Below, piece after piece: positions 8,927 through 17,862 of a stretch of 64,000 nt of DNA; positions within the stretch are counted from its first letter, which is position 1; each line of letters starts with the position of its first letter. Made by a program: the position numbers and the translations under genes. Source of the DNA: Pseudomonas eucalypticola (lineage in GTDB: Bacteria; Pseudomonadota; Gammaproteobacteria; Pseudomonadales; Pseudomonadaceae); assembly GCF_013374995.1 (NCBI RefSeq), contig NZ_CP056030.1:682001-746000 (forward strand), given 5' to 3'. The notes beneath the pieces were generated by a model. That model made no database searches. It had not been told where the DNA came from and saw nothing but the letters and a program-made list of their open reading frames with translations.

Positions 8927-10159
8927 CTACTCCGGGGAGCGGAAGCTGAGGCTGTAATTCACCGCTTTCGGGCCCGGGTCGAGGATGTCCAGCGAGATGT
9001 GGATCGGGGTCTGGGGTGGCATTTCGGCCTGGCTACCGGCCAGCTCGCCCGACAGGTATTCGCCTGGCTTGAACCGACGACTGGCTATCAATTGGCCATT
9101 GAGGTCGGCGAAACGCAGTTCCAGCAGCGGGAAGGGCTGGGAGAACGGCGCGCGGTTGTAGATGATGGCGTCCACCACCAGCGCGCCATTGAAGTCGGGG
9201 TGGCTGCGCACCACCAGGTTGCTGCTCTTGATGCGGTCGATGTCGACCTTCGACGGCACGCTGCAGCCCAGGCTCGGGCATACCTGCTGGAACCATGGCC
9301 GGTACTGGTCCTGGCGGGCCAGTTCGTCGAAGTGGTACCACAGGTACTGGCCGCCCAGCGCCAGGGCGGCCACCAGGGTCGCCAGGGTCCACAGCAGCCG
9401 TTTACCCCACGGCGTGCGGCGTTTCTGCCAATCCAGTTGCAGCGGGTCGTCCATCAGGTCCAGCAGCGGCGCCTCGCGCAGGTTCGGCTCGCTGCGTTCG
9501 TGCCGGCCAGGGCGGGGCGCCGGTTCGTCAGGGTCGTCATCATCGGCATCCAGCGCCGACAAGCGCTCACCACGCGGCGGCAGGTCGTCATCAGCGTGCA
9601 GGCGGCCAAGGGCGGGCGCGTGCGCTTCGACGGGCGCCAGGGTCAGTGAAGGCTCGGTGCGCTCGTTGTCGGTGTCCTCGTCAAGGGCCGGCTGGCGCTC
9701 GATGATGGGGGGCGACGGTTCGTCATCGTCGTGCAGTTCGAGGTCCTCGGCGTGGGTGCCGAAGGGCCGCTCGTGCCACGCTTCATCCTGATGTTCGTCC
9801 CGGCTGGCGCTGAATGACTCCTCGCGTGGAGGGTGGTCCTTGAATGCCTTGACCGGCTGGATCTCCCGTTGCTCCAGGCGTGCCAGTTCGCCGTCGAGGT
9901 CGAGCTGGTCGAGGTCCAGCTCGTTGGCCGTCCACTCGCGCAGGCTGATGGGCGCGGCGCGCTGCTCGGCCACCGGTGGCGCGGGTTCCTGGGCCGGTTC
10001 CTGGCGGCCGGTGCTTTGCTCCAGCAACTGGCGCGCAGCGTTGAACACCTGCAGGCAGGCGCCACAACGCACCACTCCGCGGGCCACGCTCAGTTGAGTG
10101 TGGCTGACGCGAAAGCTGGTCTGGCAATGGGGGCACTGGGTGACGAAACTGTCGGTCAT
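8927..10159 (-). CDS. Zinc-ribbon and DUF3426 domain protein
   Basis: 410 residues in three parts. An N-terminal MJ0042-type zinc ribbon has CPHC and CGAC cysteine pairs within residues 8-35. A long acidic, low-complexity linker rich in Asp, Glu, Pro and Arg covers about 50-250. One membrane helix at about 255-275 precedes a C-terminal DUF3426 domain that probably lies in the periplasm. The family is common in proteobacteria and has no settled function. It lies 40 bases downstream of prmA on the same strand, an arrangement I recall from other Pseudomonas. The repetitive linker varies in length in such proteins. Confidence 0.85.
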   Translation of the reverse strand: MTDSFVTQCPHCQTSFRVSHTQLSVARGVVRCGACLQVFNAARQLLEQSTGRQEPAQEPAPPVAEQRAAPISLREWTANELDLDQLDLDGELARLEQREIQPVKAFKDHPPREESFSASRDEHQDEAWHERPFGTHAEDLELHDDDEPSPPIIERQPALDEDTDNERTEPSLTLAPVEAHAPALGRLHADDDLPPRGERLSALDADDDDPDEPAPRPGRHERSEPNLREAPLLDLMDDPLQLDWQKRRTPWGKRLLWTLATLVAALALGGQYLWYHFDELARQDQYRPWFQQVCPSLGCSVPSKVDIDRIKSSNLVVRSHPDFNGALVVDAIIYNRAPFSQPFPLLELRFADLNGQLIASRRFKPGEYLSGELAGSQAEMPPQTPIHISLDILDPGPKAVNYSLSFRSPE

Positions 10160-10199
10160 GCGCGGGTCCGGGTTATGCAGACAAGCATTCTAGGCACTC

Positions 10200-11078
10200 T
10201 CAGCGGCGGCGACCACTGATGCGTACCCAGCCATCGCGGTTGGCGATAGGGTCCAGGTCGAACGCGGCGGCATAGGCGGCGGCCACTTCCTCGCCTTGCT
10301 CGGCAAGGATGCCCGACAGGGCCAGCAGGCCGCCTGGCTTCACCAGGCCGGTCAGCTGTGGCGCCAGGGAAACCAGTGGGCCGGCCAGGATGTTGGCCAC
10401 CAGCACATCGCTCTGTACTTGCGGCAGGTCTTGCGGAAGGTACAGCGGGAACTGCGCGTCGGCCACGCCATTGCGCCGGGCATTGTCGCGCGATGCTTCC
10501 AGCGCCTGCACGTCGATGTCGGTACCTACCGCCTGCTCAGCGCCGAGCAGCAGGGCGGCGATGGCCAGAATGCCCGAGCCGCAGCCGAAATCCAGCACGC
10601 TCCGGCCCTTCAGGTCCTGGCCATCGAGCCATTCCAGGCACAGCGCGGTAGTAGGGTGGGTGCCTGTGCCGAAGGCCAGGCCCGGGTCCAGCAGCAGGTT
10701 CACCGCGCCAGGCTCCGGGGCGGCGTGCCAGCTGGGCACGATCCACAGGCGCTGGCCGAAGCGCATGGGGTGGAAGTTGTCCATCCAGGTGCGCTCCCAG
10801 TCCTGGTCCTCGATCACCTCGGCGTGGTGCTCGGGCAGCACCGCGCCGGTCAGCAGTTCCAGGTGGGCGAACACGCTGGCGGGCTCGGCGTCGGCTTCGA
10901 ACAGGGCCAGCAAGTGGGTGTGGGCCCACAGCGGCGTGGTGTTGAGTTCCGGTTCGAAGATCGGCTGGTCCTCGGCGTCCATGAAGGTGACCGAAACGGC
11001 GCCGACTTCCAGCAGGGCGTCTTCATAGGTTTCGGCTTGTTCTGGGCTGATGGCCAGACGAACTTGCAGCCACGGCAT
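10200..11078 (-). CDS. prmA: Ribosomal protein L11 methyltransferase
   Basis: 292-residue SAM-dependent methyltransferase that trimethylates ribosomal protein L11 in the cytoplasm. Visible features are the N-terminal substrate-recognition part ([16 protein letters not shown]), the family signature [20 protein letters not shown], the SAM-binding motif [20 protein letters not shown] and the catalytic NILAGPL motif. Length and position between accC and the zinc-ribbon gene agree with other Pseudomonas. Confidence 0.97.
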   Translation of the reverse strand: MPWLQVRLAISPEQAETYEDALLEVGAVSVTFMDAEDQPIFEPELNTTPLWAHTHLLALFEADAEPASVFAHLELLTGAVLPEHHAEVIEDQDWERTWMDNFHPMRFGQRLWIVPSWHAAPEPGAVNLLLDPGLAFGTGTHPTTALCLEWLDGQDLKGRSVLDFGCGSGILAIAALLLGAEQAVGTDIDVQALEASRDNARRNGVADAQFPLYLPQDLPQVQSDVLVANILAGPLVSLAPQLTGLVKPGGLLALSGILAEQGEEVAAAYAAAFDLDPIANRDGWVRISGRRR

Positions 11079-11182
11079 GGCGGGTACCTTTGAATAAATG
11101 GTGCGAAAGCATTGCAGTTTACTAGAGCCGCCGCTGAAAAGCTCCGAGGAAAAGCAGGTGCGGCGGCTTGCATCGGCTCCTT

Positions 11183-11635
11183 TCAGGGCCTGAGGTTGAA
11201 TGTTCCGTCACCGCGGAAGTCAACCCCGGTTTGCTCGGGGTTGGGGGTCTGGAAGGCGAACTCACCTTTAAAGGTGTGCTCTTTTACGTTGATGTCCACG
11301 TCCAGATGGCCTTCCAGATAAGTGCTCCGTGACCATACATCGCCGTACTGGTCGCTGACATTCCAGAAGTATTGGAACAAGAAATCCGGCGTGGAAATCT
11401 TTCCTTTGATGATTGTCGACTCTGAGTCCGCCGGGATTAGCAGGAAAAAGGCCTGGAAGGAGGCGGAGTTTCGGTCGCCTGTGCTTGCTTCAAGCGTCCA
11501 GCCAGTGCGCCCCCAGCCAAGGAGGGTGTGGTCCGCCTGAAACGAGGAGCCGTTGCGTGTCCATTCGAACGTACCTGATGGCCGGGTGCCTGGCAGAATG
11601 TTCAACGCGCCAGGATTTGGTTTGTGTGAAAACAT
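11183..11635 (-). CDS. Hypothetical protein, 150 aa, between accC and prmA
   Basis: Unrecognised soluble protein with no signal peptide, no cysteine and many aromatic residues (W, F, Y), with alternating polar and hydrophobic residues that suggest a beta-sandwich. The start is supported by GGAG eight to nine bases before the ATG. Base composition is visibly less GC-rich than accC and prmA, which may indicate a recent arrival. It is set between a strong terminator after accC and prmA, so it probably has its own promoter. Function unknown. Confidence 0.75.
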   Translation of the reverse strand: MFSHKPNPGALNILPGTRPSGTFEWTRNGSSFQADHTLLGWGRTGWTLEASTGDRNSASFQAFFLLIPADSESTIIKGKISTPDFLFQYFWNVSDQYGDVWSRSTYLEGHLDVDINVKEHTFKGEFAFQTPNPEQTGVDFRGDGTFNLRP

Positions 11636-11732
11636 GGGATGATCTCCGGTAGGGTGCGCGGTCGCGCTTGACCATCCTCCTGCCGTGAAGCTTGCCGCCG
11701 CAACTGTAAGAAGTGACAGGTAAGCACCAATG

Positions 11733-11763
11733 AAAACGCCCCGACAAGTCGGGGCGTTTTTTG
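11733..11763. terminator. Intrinsic terminator after accBC
   Basis: A GC-rich 11-base inverted repeat (AACGCCCCGAC and GTCGGGGCGTT) is flanked by AAAA on the left and TTTTTT on the right. It lies 23 bases downstream of the accC stop on the minus strand. The A/T flanks on both sides would allow termination in either direction. Confidence 0.88.
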
Positions 11764-11785
11764 TGCAGCTATCTACAACCGTGGA

Positions 11786-13147
11786 TTACTTCTGGGCAGC
11801 CAGCTTGTGTTCCAGGTAGTGGATGTTCACGCCGCCTTTGCAGAAGCCTTCGTCGCGGGTCAGGTCGCGGTGCAGCGGGATGTTGGTCTTGATCCCGTCC
11901 ACCACGATCTCGTCGAGGGCATTGCGCATGCGCGCCATGGCTTCGTCGCGGTCCTTGCCGTAGGTGATCAGCTTGCCGATCAGCGAATCGTAGTTCGGCG
12001 GAACGGCATAGCCACTGTACAGGTGCGAATCGACGCGAACGCCGTTGCCGCCCGGTGCGTGGAAGTGCTTGACCGTGCCTGGGCTCGGGATGAAGCTCTT
12101 CGGGTCTTCGGCGTTGATGCGGCATTCCAGCGAGTGGCCGCGGATGACCACGTCGTCCTGGGTGTACGACAACGGGTTGCCCGCAGCAATGCTCAACATC
12201 TCCTTGAGGATGTCGATGCCGGTGACCATTTCCGATACCGGGTGCTCTACCTGTACGCGGGTGTTCATTTCGATGAAATAGAACGCGCCGTTTTCATACA
12301 GGAACTCGAAGGTGCCAGCACCGCGGTAGCCGATGTCGATGCACGCCTTGACGCAGCGGGCGAAGACCATCTGCCGGGCTTCTTCGTCGATACCCGGTGC
12401 CGGGGCTTCTTCCAGTACCTTCTGGTGACGGCGCTGCAGGGAGCAGTCACGGTCGCCCAGGTGGATGGCGTGGCCCTGGCCGTCGGACAGTACCTGCACT
12501 TCCACGTGGCGTGGGTTGGTCAGGAACTTCTCCAGGTAGACCATCGGGTTGCCGAACGCAGCACCGGCTTCGGTACGGGTCAGCTTGGCCGAAGCGATCA
12601 GGTCTTCTTCCTTGTGCACCACGCGCATGCCGCGACCACCACCGCCACCGGCGGCCTTGATGATCACCGGGTAGCCGACTTCACGGCCGATGCGCAGGGC
12701 TTCTTCCTCGTCTTCGGGCAGCGGGCCGTCGGACCCGGGAACGGTCGGCACGCCGGCTTCGATCATGGCGTGCTTGGCCGATACCTTGTCGCCCATCAGG
12801 CGAATGGTGTCGGCTTTCGGGCCGATGAAGGCGAAGCCGGATTTCTCGACCTGTTCGGCGAAGTCGGCGTTTTCAGCCAGGAAGCCGTAGCCAGGGTGAA
12901 TGGCGGTAGCGCCAGTCACTTCGGCAGCTGCGATGATCGCCGGAATGTGCAGGTAGGATTGCGCAGCCGGTGCCGGACCGATGCAAACGGATTCGTCTGC
13001 CAGGCCCAGGTGCATCAGCTCCTTGTCGGCCTTGGAGTAGACGGCGACAGTCTTGATGCCCAGTTCCTTGCAGGCACGCAGGATCCGCAGGGCGATTTCG
13101 CCGCGGTTGGCAATCAGGACTTTTTCCAATTTCGCAGGTTGGGACAT
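11786..13147 (-). CDS. accC: Acetyl-CoA carboxylase, biotin carboxylase subunit
   Basis: 453-residue ATP-grasp biotin carboxylase. It carboxylates the biotin on AccB in the first committed step of fatty-acid synthesis. The start [20 protein letters not shown], glycine-rich ATP loop [11 protein letters not shown], catalytic motif [15 protein letters not shown] and C-terminal lid are intact. The ATG at 13147 (MSQPAKLEK) matches remembered P. putida AccC better than an upstream in-frame start at 13168, which would overlap accB. It follows accB by 17 bases in the usual accBC operon. Confidence 0.98.
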   Translation of the reverse strand: MSQPAKLEKVLIANRGEIALRILRACKELGIKTVAVYSKADKELMHLGLADESVCIGPAPAAQSYLHIPAIIAAAEVTGATAIHPGYGFLAENADFAEQVEKSGFAFIGPKADTIRLMGDKVSAKHAMIEAGVPTVPGSDGPLPEDEEEALRIGREVGYPVIIKAAGGGGGRGMRVVHKEEDLIASAKLTRTEAGAAFGNPMVYLEKFLTNPRHVEVQVLSDGQGHAIHLGDRDCSLQRRHQKVLEEAPAPGIDEEARQMVFARCVKACIDIGYRGAGTFEFLYENGAFYFIEMNTRVQVEHPVSEMVTGIDILKEMLSIAAGNPLSYTQDDVVIRGHSLECRINAEDPKSFIPSPGTVKHFHAPGGNGVRVDSHLYSGYAVPPNYDSLIGKLITYGKDRDEAMARMRNALDEIVVDGIKTNIPLHRDLTRDEGFCKGGVNIHYLEHKLAAQK

Positions 13148-13164
13148 CGTTGGCTCTCCGCGAT

Positions 13165-13623
13165 TCAAACGATGGTGAACAGCGGCTGGTCGAATTCAAC
13201 CGGCTGGCCGTCTTCCACGAGGATCGATTCGATCACACCGCTGGTTTCAGCTTCGATGTGGTTCATCATCTTCATCGCTTCGACGATGCACAGGGTGTCG
13301 CCTTTCTTCACGGTCTGGCCGACTTCAACGAAGGCTGGCGAGGCAGGCGAAGCCTTGCGGTAGAAGGTCCCGACCATTGGCGAGCGCGCCACGGTGCCGT
13401 TCAGTTTCGGTGCGGCGGCCGGGGCGTCCGCAGCGGCGGCGGCTGGTGCTGCAGCCGGGGCGGCGGCAGGGGCGGCAACCGGGGCTGGAGCGTAGTACTG
13501 CTGGGCCGGGGTCTTGCTGTGGCGGCTGATCCGTACGGACTCTTCGCCTTCACGAATTTCCAGCTCGTCGATACCGGACTCTTCCAGCAGCTCGATCAGT
13601 TTCTTTACTTTGCGAATATCCAT
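13165..13623 (-). CDS. accB: Biotin carboxyl carrier protein of acetyl-CoA carboxylase
   Basis: 152-residue carrier. The N-terminal helix ([20 protein letters not shown], 20 residues) leads into an Ala/Pro-rich flexible linker (about 40-72) and the biotinyl domain, with biotinylated K118 in EAMKMMN. It carries CO2 between AccC and the carboxyltransferase. In other Pseudomonas aroQ precedes accB; here that place holds an aroQ remnant, so accB now has a leader of at least about 270 bases. Confidence 0.98.
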   Translation of the reverse strand: MDIRKVKKLIELLEESGIDELEIREGEESVRISRHSKTPAQQYYAPAPVAAPAAAPAAAPAAAAADAPAAAPKLNGTVARSPMVGTFYRKASPASPAFVEVGQTVKKGDTLCIVEAMKMMNHIEAETSGVIESILVEDGQPVEFDQPLFTIV

Positions 13624-13657
13624 TAATCATCAACTCCCAAGGGTCGGTCAGGGGCGT

Positions 13658-13897
13658 TCAGGTAGTGTGTACAAATCGTTCCAGGGCGACCTCCCAAGCC
13701 AGTCGACAAGCGCTGGCGCCAAGGCCGCGGATCACCGTGGCGGCCGGTAGGGCCTGCCATGGCGATGGCGGAAATTGCTGCGGCGGCCCCGTGGGACACC
13801 CGCTGTTCGAGAAGTGGGATGCTCACTCTTGGCGGCGCGTCACGTTTTGCGTTGATACCAGGGGCAACTTGGGCGAAAACCTGAGGATCATCTGCAT
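13658..13897 (-). pseudogene. aroQ: Decayed aroQ (type II 3-dehydroquinate dehydratase) remnant
   Basis: The minus strand just upstream of accB carries aroQ fragments in shifted frames. A ribosome site AAGGAG and an ATG at 13897 precede about 17 garbled codons. Another frame then reads RDAPPRVSIPLLE, comparable to AroQ RDALLAVSIPFIE. A third frame has FRH near the place of the PFRHHSYFSD segment. A further frame reads VIRGLGASACRLAWEVALE up to a TGA at 13658, close to the AroQ C-terminus VICGLGASGYRLALESALE. The remnant is 240 bases against about 450 for an intact gene, so most of the middle, including the active-site regions, is gone. The AroQ comparison is from memory. A 92-residue open frame here (13623-13901) is a mosaic of this decay, not a gene. 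Confidence 0.82.
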
Positions 13898-14070
13898 TCA
13901 CGGCTCCTTGAATCTACCCGGGTTGTTCAGGCGGCACGACTATGCCGCAATGGGGCGACGACTGTCCAGTCAAGCACAATAGCCTGCACGTTGCCCGATG
14001 TTCGCCTGAAAATTGTGACTTGTTTGCTGAAATGAGTCACTTAGGTGGGCGCGGACGCTGAAGGCGCGGC
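13898..14070 (-). promoter_or_regulatory. Upstream control region of the (aroQ remnant)-accBC operon
   Basis: This gap lies between the dsbD stop and the aroQ remnant. It holds GTGACT and AGTCAC arms 14 bases apart (14015-14040) and a GACTG-N2-CAGTC dyad (13960-13971). Moderately AT-rich sequence around 13975-14040 is the likely promoter area for the minus-strand operon. I cannot place -10 and -35 boxes with confidence. Confidence 0.4.
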
Positions 14071-15855
14071 TCAACGCGCCATTTGGCGGTCGGCGAGGGC
14101 GATCTTGCCGAGAAAGTCGACGGCGTTGATCTCGCCGATGACCTTGGCCTCAGTGATTTCGCTGCCGTTCGGTGCGAAGAACATCAGGGCAGGGGGACCA
14201 AACAGCTTGTAGCGGTCCAGCAGGGCGCGCTGCTCGGCGTTGCTGTCGGTGACGTCGAAACGTACCTGCTGGTAGCCCGCCAGGCGAGCTATCACCTGGG
14301 GGTCGGTGAGCACGTCGTGTTCGATGACCTTGCAACTGATGCACCAGTCGGCGTACCAGTCCAGCACCAGCGGCTTGCCGGCCTGTTTCGCCTGGGCCAG
14401 GGCTGCGTCCAGCTGCGCGGCGGTCGTGACTGTCTGCCAGTGGGTGCTGGCCGGGTTGGCCGTGGCGCTGGCGGCCAGCGGGGCGGGAAGCGGGCGTAGC
14501 GGGTCGCCCTGGCCACTGAATGCGCCATACCAGCACGCCAGGCCATACACCAACAGCAGCAAGCCCAGCAGCTGCGCCAGACGCTGGCGCGGCGGCTTGG
14601 CGGTGAACTCCAGCGCGCCCAGGAACAGCGCCACGCCCGCCGCCAGCAGGCCCACCAGCAACAGTGTCGCCGGCCCCGGCAGTACCCGGCTGAGCAGCCC
14701 GATGGCCAGGCCCAGCAGCAGCACACCGATGGCATTCTTGACCAGCTCCAGCCACGGCCCGCTTTTGGGCAGCCAGGTGACCCCGCCAATGGCCACGGCC
14801 ATGAGGGGCAGGCCCATGCCCAGACCCAGGGCGAACAGTTTGAGCGCCCCGCCCAGGGCGTCGCCGGTGGTGCTGATGTACAGCAGCGCACCGGCCAGCG
14901 GCGCCGAGACACAGGGCGACACCAGCAGGCTCGAGAGCACGCCCATGACCGCGGCGCCCCACAGCGAGCCGCCCTGGGTGTTGCCAGCGATACGGTCCAG
15001 GCGGTGACTGATGGCCGCTGGCAGCTTGAGCTCGAAGAGCCCGAACATCGACAGGGCAAACACCACGAAGAACAGCGAGAATGGTCCCAGCACCCAGGCC
15101 GATTGCAGCCTTGCCTGCAGATTCAGGCCGGCACCGAACAGCCCCATCAACGCTCCCAGCACCGCGAAGCACAGCGCCATGGGCAGCACGTAGGCCAGCG
15201 ACAGGCTGTAACGGCGCACTTTGCTGGTCTGGCCACGCATGACCACCGCCGAAAGAATCGGCAGCATGGGCAGCACGCAGGGCGTGAAGGTCAGGCCTAT
15301 GCCGCCCAGCAGATACAGCAGCAGTTCATTCCACGACCAGCCGCGCACAGGGGCACTGTCGACGGCAGAGGCGGTAGCCTGCGCCGGTGCGCCGCCATCG
15401 ATGGCCAGCTTCTCGGTTTCCGGCGGGTAGCACAGGCCCTTGTCGGCGCAACCCTGGTAGGTGACGGCGAGGGTGAAGGGGCGTTGGTCAGCCGGGTCGC
15501 GGGGCAGTGTCACCTCGACGATGCCGTGGTACACCTCGACGTCGCCGAAGTAGTCGTCGTGCTTCTTCTCGCCGTCCGGCAACTGTGGCGCGCCGAGCTT
15601 GACGTCGGCTGGCGTGGCCTTGAACTGGAAACGGTGGCGGTACAGGTAGTAGCCGTCGGTGGCGACGAATTGCAGGGTGATGGCGTCAGGCGTGGTCTTG
15701 CTGAGGTTGAGCTGAAATGCCTGGTGCACCGGCAGGAAGTCGCTGTTGCCGTTCGGGGCGCCGCCCAAGGTAGCGCTGGGGCGTGAGTCCAGCAGACCGG
15801 CACCGAAAGCGGGCAGGGTCAGCACCAGTAACAGAAGGCAAAGCAGGCGGCGCAT
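14071..15855 (-). CDS. dsbD: Thiol:disulfide interchange protein DsbD
   Basis: 594-residue inner-membrane reductase that moves electrons from cytoplasmic thioredoxin to periplasmic thiols. It has a signal peptide (1-19), a periplasmic alpha domain with C136 and C142 (GCADKGLCYPP), an eight-helix membrane domain with C193 (TFTPCVLPMLP) and C315 (LVSPCVSAPL), and a C-terminal thioredoxin-like gamma domain with C505 and C508 (ADWCISCK). All three redox pairs are present. The start at 15855 gives a clean signal peptide; the frame is open to 15885. It is the dipZ gene of this neighbourhood in P. aeruginosa. Confidence 0.95.
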   Translation of the reverse strand: MRRLLCLLLLVLTLPAFGAGLLDSRPSATLGGAPNGNSDFLPVHQAFQLNLSKTTPDAITLQFVATDGYYLYRHRFQFKATPADVKLGAPQLPDGEKKHDDYFGDVEVYHGIVEVTLPRDPADQRPFTLAVTYQGCADKGLCYPPETEKLAIDGGAPAQATASAVDSAPVRGWSWNELLLYLLGGIGLTFTPCVLPMLPILSAVVMRGQTSKVRRYSLSLAYVLPMALCFAVLGALMGLFGAGLNLQARLQSAWVLGPFSLFFVVFALSMFGLFELKLPAAISHRLDRIAGNTQGGSLWGAAVMGVLSSLLVSPCVSAPLAGALLYISTTGDALGGALKLFALGLGMGLPLMAVAIGGVTWLPKSGPWLELVKNAIGVLLLGLAIGLLSRVLPGPATLLLVGLLAAGVALFLGALEFTAKPPRQRLAQLLGLLLLVYGLACWYGAFSGQGDPLRPLPAPLAASATANPASTHWQTVTTAAQLDAALAQAKQAGKPLVLDWYADWCISCKVIEHDVLTDPQVIARLAGYQQVRFDVTDSNAEQRALLDRYKLFGPPALMFFAPNGSEITEAKVIGEINAVDFLGKIALADRQMAR

Positions 15856-15977
15856 GGCAATCTCGCGAAACAAATGTGCGCGCATGATAGCCCAGCGGGC
15901 TCTGCCGTGCAGGGGGCGGGGTTGTTACTTCATCTGTCGGCTGCGGTTGCCCGGTTGCCGAGCCTGGCCAACCTCAG

Positions 15978-17588
15978 TCAAACGGCCAGCACCCGATTGC
16001 GTCCCAGCCCCTTGGCCCGGTACAGCGCCTCATCGGCCAGGGTGGCCATGGTCAGGCTGTCGCTGGCCTCGACCATTGCCACCACCCCCGCGCTGAACGT
16101 GCACTGCAGGTCGTGGGGTTGGGCGGGATAATGGATCTCCGCGAAGCGCTCGCGAATCTCGTCGAGCACGGCGTGGGCTGCCGCGATATCGGTGTCGGGC
16201 ATGACGATGGCGAATTCCTCGCCACCGTAGCGGCCGATGAAGTCGGTCTTGCGCAGCCGCTGCTTGAGGAACAGCGCCAGGCTCTTGATCACCCGGTCGC
16301 CCATGGGGTGGCCGTGGCTGTCGTTGACCTTCTTGAAATGGTCAATGTCGAGCATGGCGAAGCTCAGCGGCTGGCCCTCGCGGCGGGCCCGGAACGCGCA
16401 ATCCTCCAGCAGTTGCAGGATATGGGTGTGGTTGTACAGCCCGGTCAGGCTGTCGCGCACCATGCGCGACTTGAGGTTGCGCGCGCGAGCGGCGCGGTTG
16501 CGCACCGTGGTGATCAGGTGGCGCGAACGGATGGGCTTGGTCAGGAAGTCGTCGCCGCCTTCGCTCATGGCGTCCAGTTGCTTGTCCAGGTCGTCCTCGG
16601 CCGACAGGTAGATGATCGGCACGCTGACATAGCGGTCGTTGTGGCGGATGACCTTGGCCAACTCGGGCCCCGTGCAGGCGGGCATGTACATGTCCAGGAT
16701 GATCAGGTCGGGTTGGAAGTCGGCCAGTTCCGCCATGGTGCCGATGGGGTCGGTCAAGGTACGGGTGACGATTCCGGCGTTGTTCAGCAAGCGTTCGGTG
16801 TGCATCGCCTGAGCGCGGGAATCGTCAATGATCAATACCTTGAACGGCTCGTACTGGGCCACGCAGGTCAGGGCTTCGATCTTTTCCAGCAGGCCGGAGG
16901 CTTCCAGGGCACCGGTGAGAAACTCCTGGCCGCCGGCGCGTACCGCCGCTAGTCGCGTGGGGGTGTCGGCTTCATGCAGGCTGAAGAACAGCAGCGGCAG
17001 TTTCGGTTCCTGGCCTTGCTGGGCCTGGGCGGCCAGTTGCAGGCCGGCGCCGCGACCGCCGAAGTCCACATCCATGACGATGGCCGCCGGCAGGCACTCG
17101 CGTAGCGAGTCCTGAAACGCCGCGGGGTTGACCAATGCCTGCACATACAGGCCGAAGAACTCCAGTTGCATGGCCAGCCGTTCACCGCGCTCGACGTCCT
17201 GCAACAGCAGATAAACCGGCTTGCGCACGGGCGGCAGCGGGGTCTGGTCGAGGCTGTCGCCGTGGCGCAGGCCCGTGCGGGACAGGCGTTGCATCAGGCG
17301 GTTGAGCTCGCTGATGGCCTCGCTGCTCAAGCGTCCCTGGTTGGTTTCCACGGCCAGCAGCACCTGCTGGAGCTGGCGGGCGATCTGGCTGTGCTCGGGT
17401 TGTTCGAAACGTTCGGCGAAGCGCAGCAGGCGCACGTTGGCTTCATCGAGTTCACACAAGCTTTCCCCCGACCATTCGCTGCGTTGCAGGCGCTGCCAGG
17501 CCTCCAGAATATGCCGGGCCTGGTGGATGACCCGCTGGGCAAAATGATGCTTTAACCGCTCTCGGCTGGGGTCTTGGGGTTCGGTCAT
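15978..17588 (-). CDS. gcbA: Diguanylate cyclase response regulator, GcbA/AdcA type
   Basis: 536 residues: a helical N-terminus, a degenerate receiver-like domain (about 125-240), a typical receiver with LIILDMYMP (phospho-Asp) and a TKP lysine (about 265-385), then a GGDEF domain with GGEEF at 455-459. An inhibitory c-di-GMP site RKTD (446-449) stands exactly five residues upstream, so the enzyme should be active and product-inhibited. It matches PA4843, the GcbA homologue linked to surface attachment and dispersal, in domain order and gene position between dipZ and the DUF2333 gene. No membrane segments are seen. It is divergent from the DUF2333 gene. Confidence 0.9.
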   Translation of the reverse strand: MTEPQDPSRERLKHHFAQRVIHQARHILEAWQRLQRSEWSGESLCELDEANVRLLRFAERFEQPEHSQIARQLQQVLLAVETNQGRLSSEAISELNRLMQRLSRTGLRHGDSLDQTPLPPVRKPVYLLLQDVERGERLAMQLEFFGLYVQALVNPAAFQDSLRECLPAAIVMDVDFGGRGAGLQLAAQAQQGQEPKLPLLFFSLHEADTPTRLAAVRAGGQEFLTGALEASGLLEKIEALTCVAQYEPFKVLIIDDSRAQAMHTERLLNNAGIVTRTLTDPIGTMAELADFQPDLIILDMYMPACTGPELAKVIRHNDRYVSVPIIYLSAEDDLDKQLDAMSEGGDDFLTKPIRSRHLITTVRNRAARARNLKSRMVRDSLTGLYNHTHILQLLEDCAFRARREGQPLSFAMLDIDHFKKVNDSHGHPMGDRVIKSLALFLKQRLRKTDFIGRYGGEEFAIVMPDTDIAAAHAVLDEIRERFAEIHYPAQPHDLQCTFSAGVVAMVEASDSLTMATLADEALYRAKGLGRNRVLAV

Positions 17589-17703
17589 GGGCTGACTGCT
17601 TATGGGGGCAAGGTGCTGCGTGATGGCCCTATGCTAGCACAGGGTTTTTTTCTCGTGCTGGCCGCTGGGCATATAAAGGCAAAGGTTCTTGCATTCATTT
17701 AAT

Positions 17704-17715
17704 GACTGGCCAGTC
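17704..17715. promoter_or_regulatory. Perfect 12-bp palindrome between gcbA and the DUF2333 gene
   Basis: GACTGGCCAGTC lies in the 274-bp divergent gap, 115 bases from the gcbA start and 147 bases from the DUF2333 start. Nothing else in the gap looks coding. A related dyad GACTG-N2-CAGTC occurs upstream of accB at 13960-13971. It may be an operator; the binding protein is unknown. Confidence 0.35.
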
Positions 17716-17862
17716 GCTTATGCGCGGGCCGCTGCTTGATTTATAGTGCAGGCCAGGGTCGCGAGCCCCGCAGTGTCTCGAGGCGTCACATCGAGTTTCA
17801 CTGGCACGATGCGCGGGGTTCGCGGTCGAACTTTTGAATTCAGTGATCGAAAGGATATAGCC

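Noticed and set aside
13623..13901. 92-residue open frame upstream of accB as an intact gene
   Set aside because: Its sequence matches AroQ only in part of one frame, with further AroQ segments in other frames, so it is decay product rather than a gene.
13665..13982. Plus-strand 105-residue frame with an HGSLNLPG segment vaguely like the AroQ start
   Set aside because: It lies on the wrong strand relative to the genuine remnant and the resemblance covers only a few residues.
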